Shown here: positions 28,067-37,500 of the stretch, piece after piece
How the letters are laid out: every line of letters begins with the position of its first letter
Numbering within the stretch: the first letter of the stretch is position 1
From: Arenibacter algicola
GTDB lineage: Bacteria > Bacteroidota > Bacteroidia > Flavobacteriales > Flavobacteriaceae
Direction: 5' to 3'
Assembly: GCF_000733925.1 (NCBI RefSeq)
Contig: NZ_JPOO01000001.1
Location: 682,001-746,000, forward strand
DNA length: 64,000 nucleotides
Notes under the pieces: generated by a model
The model's input: only the letters and a program-made list of their open reading frames with translations
Told to the model about the DNA's origin: nothing
The model's database searches: none
Translations under genes and position numbers: made by a program

Positions 28067-28093
28067 CCCCTCCTTGGGAGGGGTTAGGGGAGG
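28067..28093. repeat. Hairpin motif copy 3 in the queG array
   Basis: Same 27-base motif, 197 bases after copy 2, followed by GTCGAC. Confidence 0.85.
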
Positions 28094-28099
28094 TCGACT

Positions 28100-28214
28100 A
28101 AAAAAGGACTGGGAGTAAATAACGGAAGATGTCTTTAAGAAGGTATTTCAAAAATCGGCCGTAAAACGCACCAAGTTTTCCGGATTAAAACGGAACATTG
28201 AGTTTTTGAAGTAG
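28100..28214 (+). pseudogene. Partial queG copy 3 (last 115 bp), with a nonsense change
   Basis: GAA of queG is TAA here, a stop six codons into the copy, showing that this piece is not under selection for translation. It shares GGA and AAA codons with copy 1 but is otherwise like queG, so it looks like a mosaic formed by gene conversion. Confidence 0.9.
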
Positions 28215-28261
28215 GGTACAAGTATGATAATCAAAAGTTCAACACCTGTGCCGAAAGAGTT

Positions 28262-28288
28262 CCCCTCCTTGGGAGGGGTTAGGAGAGG
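28262..28288. repeat. Hairpin motif copy 4 in the queG array
   Basis: The CCCCTCC-TTG-GGAGGGG stem is intact; the following segment is TTAGGAGAGG, one base different from the other copies. GACGTC follows. Confidence 0.85.
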
Positions 28289-28294
28289 ACGTCT

Positions 28295-28409
28295 AAAAAA
28301 GGACTGGGAGGAAATTACGGAAGATGTCTTTAGGAAGGTATTTCAAAAATCCGCCGTAAAACGCACCAAGTTTTCCGGTTTAAAACGGAACATTGAGTTT
28401 TTGAAGTAG
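28295..28409 (+). pseudogene. Partial queG copy 4 (last 115 bp)
   Basis: The frame is open to the TAG at 28407-28409. Differences from queG are ATA to ATT, AAG to AGG (Lys to Arg), TCG to TCC, AAG to AAA and AAA to AAG. An in-frame ATG at 28224 in spacer B reads through the hairpin motif (as PSLGGVRRGRL) into this copy, giving a 61-codon frame. The equivalent frame in unit 1 is closed by a TAG, so I treat this as chance. Confidence 0.88.
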
Positions 28410-28455
28410 GACGTAAGTTTCATATTTTGTTGGATCTATAATCGTTTTTCAAAAC

Positions 28456-28511
28456 TATCCCCTCACTGGTAATGCCTTCCTGGCCTTTTGGCCGGGTTAT
28501 GGTTGGGAGGA
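28456..28511. repeat. Degenerate C/G-rich repeat between the queG array and maeB
   Basis: It begins TATCCCCTCACTGG and ends GGTTATGGTTGGGAGG, reminiscent of the array's hairpin motif. Inside it CCTGGCC-TTTT-GGCCGGG forms a 7-pair RNA stem with one G-U pair. No T-run follows, so it is a poor terminator. The rest of 28410-28590 shows no gene. Confidence 0.4.
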
Positions 28512-28590
28512 TTGTAAATTGAAATATTCTTCCCTGTTTAAAACTATGATAGATTACTTTTTTAAATCCTATTAATTTAAAGAATACTGT

Positions 28591-28598
28591 TAACTTTG
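28591..28598 (+). promoter_or_regulatory. Likely -7 element of maeB
   Basis: TAACTTTG matches TAnnTTTG, 20 bases before the maeB ATG. No -33 TTG is evident. Confidence 0.45.
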
Positions 28599-28618
28599 TT
28601 TTTCTAATACAACATTAT

Positions 28619-30913
28619 ATGAGCAAGCAAAAGACAAGAAGGGAAGCGCTGGTATATCACGCCAAACCACAACCTGGGAAGATAAAAATAGTTCCTACCA
28701 AGCCTTATGCTACCCAAAGGGATCTGGGTCTGGCCTATTCGCCCGGTGTGGCCGAGCCCTGTCTTGAGATTGCCAAGAATAAGGATAATGTTTATAAATA
28801 CACGGCCAAAGGAAATATAGTGGCCGTAATTTCCAATGGAACCGCAGTTTTGGGGTTGGGCGATATTGGTCCCGAGGCTTCTAAGCCGGTGATGGAAGGC
28901 AAGTGTCTGCTATTTAAGATTTTTGCCGATATAGACGGAATTGATATTGAATTGGATACCACCGATGTTGAAAAATTTATAGAAACCGTAAAGATAATAG
29001 CCCCAACATTTGGAGGTATAAACTTGGAGGATATAAAGGCTCCTGAAGCCTTTGAAATTGAAAGAAGATTAAAAGAGGAATTGGATATTCCGGTAATGCA
29101 CGACGATCAACACGGAACGGCTATAATATCTGCCGCAGCCCTTTTGAACGCTTTGGTGCTTACCAATAAAAAGATTAGTGATGTCCGTATTGTTATTAGT
29201 GGTGCAGGTGCGGCTGCGGTTTCCTGTACACGCTTGTACAAAGCCTTTGGGGCAAGTGATAAAAATATAGTGATGTTGGATAGCAAAGGGGTTATCCGCA
29301 GCGACCGCGGTAACTTATCAGCTGAAAAATTGGAGTTTGCCACGGATAGAAAAATAGATACCTTGGAAGAAGCCATGAAAGACGCAGATGTTTTTATTGG
29401 TCTTTCTGTAAAAGATATTGTATCTGCGGAAATGTTATTATCCATGGCCAAGGATCCTATAGTTTTTGCCATGGCCAATCCAGATCCGGAAATAGATTAT
29501 AACCTGGCCATAAAAACCAGAAAGGATATCATCATGGCTACAGGTAGGTCCGACCATCCTAACCAGGTGAACAACGTCTTGGGATTTCCGTTTATTTTTA
29601 GAGGGGCTTTGGATGTTAGGGCTACCAAGATAAATGAAGCCATGAAAATGGCTGCCGTGAAGGCTTTGGCCGAACTTACCAAAGAACCCGTTCCGGAACA
29701 GGTGAATATTGCCTATGGACAAACAAGGTTGACCTTTGGGCGTGATTATATAATTCCAAAACCTTTTGATCCCAGATTGATTTCTGAGATTCCACCTGCC
29801 GTTGCCAAGGCGGCCATGGAAAGTGGAGTGGCCAAAATGCCCATAGATGATTGGGATAAGTATAGGGAGGAATTATTGCAGCGCTCCGGTAACGATAATA
29901 AAATAGTTCGTTTGCTCCACGATCGTGCAAGAATGAACCCTAAAAAAATTGTTTACGCGGAGGCTGATCATTTGGACGTGCTAAAAGCGGCCCAAATTGC
30001 CTATGAGGAAGGGTTGGCAACGCCAATTTTATTGGGAAATAAGGTGATTATTTCGGAATTGATGAAGGAGCTGGAATTCGATGCCGATATTCTCATAATA
30101 GATTCCCATGCCGATGAAACCAATGATAAAAGAAATCATTATGCCGCCAAGTATTTTGAAAATAGACAGCGTAGTGGGGTAAGCCTCTTCGGGGCCCGCG
30201 CCAAGATGAAAGAGCGTAATTATTTTGCAGCAATGATGGTATTGGAGGGAGATGCGGATGGTATGATTTCCGGATATTCCAGGGCATACCCTACGGTGGT
30301 AAAACCAGTTTTTGAGGTAATAGGAAGGGCTGCCAACGTTAAAAAGGTGTCTACCGTAAACATTATGATTACCGAAAGGGGGCCGTTGTTTTTGGCAGAT
30401 ACTTCTATCAACATAGATCCCAGCGCCGAGGAAATTGCAGAAATTGCAAAAATGACGGCAAATGTGGCTACTACCTTTGGTTTTAGTCCTGTCATGGCCC
30501 TATTGTCCTATGCCAATTTTGGATCTTCAACACATCCCCGAGCTACCAAAGTGAAGGAGGCTGTAAAAATATTGCACGCCAACAATCCTGAATTGGTGGT
30601 CGATGGGGAAATTCAAATCGACTTTGCGTTGAACAAAGAATTGCACCAGGGTAAATTTCCCTTTTCCAAATTGTCCGGTAAAAAAGTAAATACACTAATT
30701 TTTCCAAACTTGGAGTCGGCCAACATTACCTATAAACTACTGAAGGAGCTGAACCAGGCAGATTCCATTGGTCCTATCATGGTAGGGCTAAGACGATCCG
30801 TACACATTCTTCAATTGGGGGCCAGTGTAGACGAGATGGTCAATATGACTGCTGTGGCGGTTATCGATGCCCAGGAAAGGGAGAAAAGAAAATTGGCAAA
30901 AACACAAAAATAA
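28619..30913 (+). CDS. maeB: NADP-dependent malic enzyme (MaeB type, with phosphotransacetylase-like domain)
   Basis: A 764-residue two-domain enzyme that decarboxylates malate to pyruvate with reduction of NADP. The malic enzyme part (about 1-430) contains YTAKGNIVAVISNGTAVLG, the metal/substrate segment MHDDQHGTAIISAAALLNAL and the dinucleotide-binding ISGAGAAAVSC. The C-terminal half (about 440-760) resembles phosphotransacetylase and serves as a regulatory, acetyl-CoA-sensing domain in MaeB rather than as a catalyst. The length is as usual for the family. It follows the queG array with its own likely promoter; ruvA follows after 57 bases. Confidence 0.95.
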   Translation: MSKQKTRREALVYHAKPQPGKIKIVPTKPYATQRDLGLAYSPGVAEPCLEIAKNKDNVYKYTAKGNIVAVISNGTAVLGLGDIGPEASKPVMEGKCLLFKIFADIDGIDIELDTTDVEKFIETVKIIAPTFGGINLEDIKAPEAFEIERRLKEELDIPVMHDDQHGTAIISAAALLNALVLTNKKISDVRIVISGAGAAAVSCTRLYKAFGASDKNIVMLDSKGVIRSDRGNLSAEKLEFATDRKIDTLEEAMKDADVFIGLSVKDIVSAEMLLSMAKDPIVFAMANPDPEIDYNLAIKTRKDIIMATGRSDHPNQVNNVLGFPFIFRGALDVRATKINEAMKMAAVKALAELTKEPVPEQVNIAYGQTRLTFGRDYIIPKPFDPRLISEIPPAVAKAAMESGVAKMPIDDWDKYREELLQRSGNDNKIVRLLHDRARMNPKKIVYAEADHLDVLKAAQIAYEEGLATPILLGNKVIISELMKELEFDADILIIDSHADETNDKRNHYAAKYFENRQRSGVSLFGARAKMKERNYFAAMMVLEGDADGMISGYSRAYPTVVKPVFEVIGRAANVKKVSTVNIMITERGPLFLADTSINIDPSAEEIAEIAKMTANVATTFGFSPVMALLSYANFGSSTHPRATKVKEAVKILHANNPELVVDGEIQIDFALNKELHQGKFPFSKLSGKKVNTLIFPNLESANITYKLLKELNQADSIGPIMVGLRRSVHILQLGASVDEMVNMTAVAVIDAQEREKRKLAKTQK

Positions 30914-30970
30914 ATAGTTTAAATAATTCTAGTTTCAAGATGGCTTGAAACCCGAAACCAGCAAAGGCTA

Positions 30971-31552
30971 ATGATTACCCATTTAAAAGGAAAACTTGTT
31001 GAAAAAAATCCCACCCATATTGTAATCGAATGTGCGGGTGTGGGATATTTTGTAAATATTTCGCTGCACACGTTTTCAAAAATTGGGGATTCGGAAAGCA
31101 TTCAGCTGTACACCCATCTACAAGTAAAGGAAGATTCACATACTTTGTTCGGTTTCTCCGAAAAGTCCGAAAGGGAGATATTTAGATTGCTTTTGTCCGT
31201 ATCCGGAATAGGATCCAGTACGGCCAGAACTATGTTGTCCTCCCTGTCTCCAGCTCAGATCAGGGATGCCATAGCCACGGGAGATGTGCCTACTATTCAA
31301 GGAATCAAGGGCATCGGTGCCAAAACGGCACAACGGGTAATTTTGGACCTCAAGGACAAGGTTTTAAAAGTCTACGATATTGATGAACTTTCCGCCCCAT
31401 CAAACAATACAAATAAAGATGAAGCGTTATCTGCATTAGAGGTTCTTGGTTTTGTCCGCAAACAAGCTGAAAAGGTTGTGGATAAAGTAGTTGCCCAAGA
31501 CCCTGGACTAAGCGTAGAGGACATTATAAAATTTGCGCTTAAAAATTTATAA
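30971..31552 (+). CDS. ruvA: Holliday junction branch migration protein RuvA
   Basis: A 193-residue DNA-binding partner of RuvB. Domain I (about 1-65) is an OB fold with MITHLKGKLVEKNPTHIVIE. Domain II has tandem helix-hairpin-helix motifs LLSVSGIGSSTARTML and IQGIKGIGAKTAQRVIL. Domain III (about 140-193) is the flexible RuvB-binding part with DEALSALEVLGF. ruvA and ruvB are not adjacent here. sprA begins five bases after the stop, so the two are probably cotranscribed. Confidence 0.96.
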   Translation: MITHLKGKLVEKNPTHIVIECAGVGYFVNISLHTFSKIGDSESIQLYTHLQVKEDSHTLFGFSEKSEREIFRLLLSVSGIGSSTARTMLSSLSPAQIRDAIATGDVPTIQGIKGIGAKTAQRVILDLKDKVLKVYDIDELSAPSNNTNKDEALSALEVLGFVRKQAEKVVDKVVAQDPGLSVEDIIKFALKNL

Positions 31553-31557
31553 CAAGT

Positions 31558-34500
31558 TTGAAAAAAGGGGCAAAATTTTATCTTAAATCATCATTTAAGC
31601 TTACTATCCTACTGTTTATTTTCTTGGCCGCAACGGGTACTTCCCTAGCGCAGGAAATAGAGGGGGAAGATGCAATTGAGCAGGAAGTAGATTCGGTAAA
31701 AACGGGTGTTGCACTGGGAAAATTGAAAATGGAAAACCCGGACAGCATAGTTTCAAAGTATACTTATGACCCCAATCTTGACAGATATATCTATACGGTA
31801 AGTGTTGGGGATTTTGATATCAATTACCCCGTTATCCTTACCCCTGAACAATACTTGGAGCTTGTGCGCCGCGAGGGCATGAAGTCCTATTTTAAAGAAA
31901 AAATTGATGCTTTTTCTGGCAAAAAAGAGGGTAGTGAGGCAGCTCGTAAAAATTTACTTCCCAATTTCTATGTAAATAATAGTTTTTTTGAAAGTGTCTT
32001 TGGAGGCAATACCATTGAGGTGATTCCACAGGGATCTGTGGCGATGGATCTAGGGGTGATATGGCAAAAAAACGATAACCCATCCCTGTCCCCACGTAAC
32101 AGGACCAATCTTTCCTTCGATTTTGATCAACGGATAAGCTTAAGTATGTTGGGTAAAATAGGGGAGCGACTTCAGGTAACGGCCAATTATGATACCGAGG
32201 CTACCTTCGATTTTCAGAATTTGGTCAAGTTGGACTATACACCATCCGAGGATGATATACTTCAAAAGATAGAGGTAGGTAATGTTAGTATGCCTCTTAA
32301 TAGTTCCTTGATTACAGGGGCACAGAGCCTTTTCGGGGTAAAGACCGAACTTCAATTTGGGAAGACCAGGGTTACGGCCGTATTTTCGGAACAAAGGTCG
32401 CAGAGCAATACGGTGGTGGCTCAAGGTGGGGGTACGGTGAACGACTTTGAACTTAGGGCCCAGGATTACGATGCCGATAAACACTTCTTCCTGGCCCATT
32501 ATTTTAGGGATAATTATGATGCCGCACTTGTTAATTATCCATATATAAGGAGCCAGGTCCAGATTACAAGGTTGGAAGTTTGGATTACCAATAGGAGCCA
32601 GCAAACCGTGAATATTAGAAACGTTGTTGCTATTCAGGATTTGGGGGAGATACAACCCGAAAAAACAAGAATAGGGCAAAACAACGGTGATCCCGCTGGA
32701 TTCTTTAATAGTTCCGCTGCCGGTAATTTACCAAGGAACGCTGCCAATGATTTTGATCCTCTACAAATAGGGTCCGGGGGCGCGCTCACAAGTAATATTC
32801 GCGATATAGCTACCGTGCAAACTGGTTTTAATGTTCCCGGTTATACCGTTAACCAAGGGTTTGATTATGCTATTTTGGAGAATGCGAGAAAATTGGAACA
32901 GGGCAGGGATTTTACCTTTGACTCCCAATTAGGCTATATATCCCTAAACCAAAGATTGAGCAATGATGAAGTCCTTGGGGTTGCCTTTCAGTACACCTTT
33001 AACGGTGAGGTCTATCAGGTGGGAGAGTTTGCCAATGGGGGTGTGGATGCCACAACGGTGTCTCCCGGAGCTGAAATACCGGTAAACAACAATACCTTGA
33101 TCCTAAAATTGTTAAAGAGCAATATTACCAATGTTGTAGATCCTATATGGGATCTGATGATGAAGAATATATATGCTACTGGCGCCTATCAATTGAGTCA
33201 GGAGGATTTTAAGTTGAACATTTTATATGCGGAAACCACTCCAAGAAATTATATTACGCCAGTGGAATCAGGTGTTGGCTCTGGTTGGCCTTCAACCCCC
33301 AAGCCCTTGGAGGATAGGATATTACTGGATGTTTTCAATCTAGATAGGTTAAATGCATATAATGATCTTCAAAGCGGAGGGGATGGTTTTTTTGATTATG
33401 TGGAAGGTATTACCATAGACTCACAAACCGGAAACATTATATTTACCAAAGTTGAACCTTTTGGTGAATATTTATTTAATCTTCTGGGTGGCGGTACTTA
33501 TGATGTGGATAATGATCAAGGCTATAATGCCAATCAAAAGAAGTACGTTTTTAGGAATATGTATTCGCTTCCTACGGCGGCGGCCCAACAAGATGCGGAT
33601 AAAAACAGATTTATTCTAAAGGGAACCTATAAATCCCAGGGGACCAATGGAATTCCAATTGGGGCATTCAATGTTCCTCAGGGATCGGTAAGGGTTACTG
33701 CCGGAGGTAGGCAGTTACAGGAAGGTATAGACTATACCGTGAATTATCAGTCCGGCACGGTGCAGATTTTGGATCCAAGTTTGGAGGCTTCCAATACCCC
33801 CATCAATATTTCAGTGGAGAACAATGCGGTCTTTGGACAGCAGACCAGGCGTTTTACCGGTGTTAATGTGGAGCATCAATTCAATAAAAATTTTGTGCTG
33901 GGAGGTACTTTATTGAACTTGAACGAAAAACCGTTGACCCAGAAATCCAATTATGGCATAGAGCCTGTAAACAATACAATATTTGGCCTGAACAGTAATT
34001 TTTCCACTGAGGTTCCATTTTTGACAAGGTTGGTCAATAAATTGCCAAATATAGATACGGATGTCCCATCCAACTTGTCGGTTCGCGGGGAAGTGGCCTT
34101 TTTAAGTCCAAGTTCTCCCAAGAATGCAGATTTTGAAGGGGAAACCACAACCTACTTGGACGATTTTGAAGGGGCACAATCGCTGATCGATATCCGTTCC
34201 TTTCTTGGGTGGTCCATGGCTAGTCCGCCAGTGGAATTTGCAACCACGGTCAACAGTGTGGAGTCTGGATATGGCAGGGCAAAAATGGCCTGGTATACGG
34301 TAGATCCTATTTTTTATTCCAATCAGCGTCCTACTGCATTGAGTGATGATGATATTTCTACAAACGAGACTAGAAGAATCTATATACAGGATGTCTTTAA
34401 TCAGGATGTCGCCCAGGGGCAGACTTTGGCCCAAAATACTTTGGACATAGCCTATTACCCCGGTATGAAAGGTCCCTATAATGCAAACCCAAATTTTACA

Positions 34501-37500
34501 ACGGAACAACCACAGGATAAATGGGCAGGGATAATGCGGTCATTGAGCAGTACCAATTTTGAGCAGTCCAACGTGGAATATGTACAATTTTGGGTATTGG
34601 ATCCCTATGTGGATGGTATTGCAACAAGTGCCGGGGATTTGGTGATCAACCTTGGTAATATTTCCGAGGATATTCTGCCCGATGGTAGGAAACAATATGA
34701 AAATGGGCTACCTGTAAATCCCTTATCGAACGATCTTACCTATAAAACAAATTGGGGTAAGGTTCCTGCAACCCAATCCTTAATATATGCCTTTGATGCA
34801 GATGAGAATAACAGAGGCTTACAGGATATTGGTTTTGATGGTCTAACCGACGCCGAGGAGGCTACCTATACTTTTGAAGGTGGAATAACCTATAATGGCC
34901 CTGCGGAAGATCCCGCATTGGATAATTACGAGTACTTCCTTAACAGGGAAGGTAGTATTTTGGAGCGATATTTAAATTACAACAACCCGGATGGTAACTC
35001 GCCCGTGCAATTGACTAATTCTGATAGGGGCTCCACTACTTTGCCCGATGTGGAGGATATAGATAGGGACGGAACTATGAATACGGTAAATAGTTATTAC
35101 GAGTACCGTATTAATATTAAACCGGGGACTACTATCAATGACAAATATGTAACGGATATCAAGGAAGGGGTTACCAGGTCTTTGCCCAATGGCAATACCC
35201 TGAACGAACGTTGGATACAGTATAAGATACCTTTGTCCGATTTTACGGATGCGGTTGGCGGCATAAGCGATTTTAGGTCTATTAGCTTTATGCGGATGTA
35301 CCTAACAGGATTTTCAAGTGATGTGGTATTGCGTTTTGCTACCTTGGACCTAGTGCGTGGAGATTGGCGTACATATGCCAAATCTTTGCAACCGGATGTG
35401 GACTCGGATGCATCGGATGATGGTACTTTGGTAGATGTTAATGCCGTGAACATAGAGGAAAATGCTGCACGAACCCCAATACCTTATGTTTTGCCCCCAG
35501 GTGTAGCACGTGAAAGGCTTAATAACAACAATACTATTATTAGGCAGAACGAGCAATCCTTATCATTTATGGTGGAGAACTTGGAGCCTCAGGATTCCAG
35601 AGGGGTCTTTAAAAATTTGGATATCGATGTAAGGCAATATAAACGTTTAAAAATGTTTATGCACGCCGAAGAGATTGTGGAATCGGATTATGCCAACGAC
35701 GAAACACCTTTGGTAGGTTTTATTAGGATAGGTTCGGATTTTACCCAGAACTTTTATCAAATAGAATTGCCCTTACAATTAACTCCCCATGGAGCAAGTT
35801 CGGACAGTGAAATTTGGCCGGATGTAAATGAGCTGGATCTTTCTTTGGATGACCTATCCAAGGTGAAATCTACCGGAATTGCAGCCCAAACCCTTAGCAC
35901 CATTAATTATTATGAAATAGACAATGGTGAGGTGATCCAGGTAAATGAATTTGATCCCAGAACATTGGGTAAAATACGTATTGGTATTCGCGGAAATCCT
36001 TCCTTGGGTGGTATTCGTAGCATGATGGTAGGGGTTAAGAACGATGATAATCTTCCTGCTAGGGGAGAGATCTGGTTTAACGAGCTACGCCTATCGGGAT
36101 TGGATAATAATGGGGGATGGGCCGCTATTGCTGCCATGGATATGAATATGGCAGATTTCGCCAATGTGTCCGCCACCGGTAGCAAAAGTACTTCCGGGTT
36201 TGGGGCCATAGACCAAATGCCCAATGAGCGGGCACGTGAGGATGCCATTTCCTATGATGTGGTCACCAATGTGAATATTGGTCAATTGTTCCCAAAAAAC
36301 TGGGGCTTGCAATTGCCTTTTAATTATGGTATTTCCGAGCAGTTGATTACCCCTGAATTTGATCCTGTCTATGATGATCTAAAACTGGAAGATCGCATCG
36401 CGGCTGCTGAAACGCCGGAAGACGCCGAGGCAATCAGACAACAAGGGGAAGATTATACCAAAAGGACCAGTATAAATTTTATTGGGGTAAGAAAGGATAG
36501 GGGCGAGGAAGCCGAGGCCAATTTTTACGATATTGAGAATTTTACCTTTAATTATTCCTATAACGAGGTGAACCATAGGGATTTTGAGATCGATGAGCTG
36601 AGGGATCAGAATGTGGTTACAGGTTTTGTTTATAACCATAATTTTAAACCTCTTCCCGTAGAACCGTTTGCCAAGAAGGATTCCTTGTTTACCGGAAAAT
36701 ATTGGAAATGGTTGAAAGATCTAAATCTGAATGTTTTGCCTGCCAGTGTTTCACTTCAATCCAATATCAACAGATCTTTTAATCAACAAAAGTTCAGGGA
36801 TGTTTTTGAGCCAGGGGTAGAAAAGTTGGACCTGCCTTTTCTGCAACAAAGAAATTATCTTTTCAATTGGCAGTATGCCATCAACTATAGCCTAACAAAA
36901 TCCTTGCGTTTAAATCTTACCGCTTCCAACAATAATATTGTAAGGAACTATTTTACGGAAGATGGTAATCCGAATTCGGAAATTGATCAGGCCCTGGGAT
37001 TGTGGGATGGCTTCTTCGATCTTGGGGAGCCTAATAGGCATTCCCAGGAAATGCAATTGAATTATGAATTGCCTTTTAACAAAATTCCTGCTTTCGATTT
37101 TATAAATGCCCAGTACACCTATACCAGTAATTTTGACTGGCAAAGGGGAGGGGATGCTTTGAACGAAGTGGCCGGAGAGGATATAAACACAGTACAGAAT
37201 GCCAGTACGCATAATTTAACGGCATCCCTGACCATGCAGAAGTTCTATGATTTCCTCGGTTTGGGTAGGAAAGATACCAAGGGAGCTGCGGCAAAACCAG
37301 CTCGTCTGGATAAAGCAGGCAACCCTGCATCCAATGATGACAGTAAAGACGTTAAAAAAGGGAGCGGTACAGGGTACAATGCTTTTATAGATGTGCTTAC
37401 CATGGTAAAACGTGTAAATGTCACCTATAGTCAGAACAATGGTAAGGTATTGCCAGGTTATACCAGGTCTGTAGGTTTTATTGGCACTGCAAAACCTACC

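Larger units (their letters stand above)
28018..28409 (+). repeat. Composite tandem unit 2 (392 bp) carrying two partial queG tails
   Basis: It has the same order as unit 1: spacer A (differing at a few bases), hairpin motif 28067-28093, tail copy 3 (28100-28214), spacer B, hairpin motif 28262-28288 (with AGGAGAGG instead of AGGGGAGG) and tail copy 4 (28295-28409). The alternation A-B-A-B shows that a dimer, not a monomer, was duplicated last. Confidence 0.92.

Noticed and set aside
27626..28409. CRISPR-like array
   Set aside because: Units are 195-197 bases, made of protein-coding tails with near-identical content; there are no short direct repeats with unique spacers and no cas genes.
27626..28409. 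Diversity-generating retroelement (template/variable repeat)
   Set aside because: No reverse transcriptase is in the window, and the differences between copies are not concentrated at adenines.
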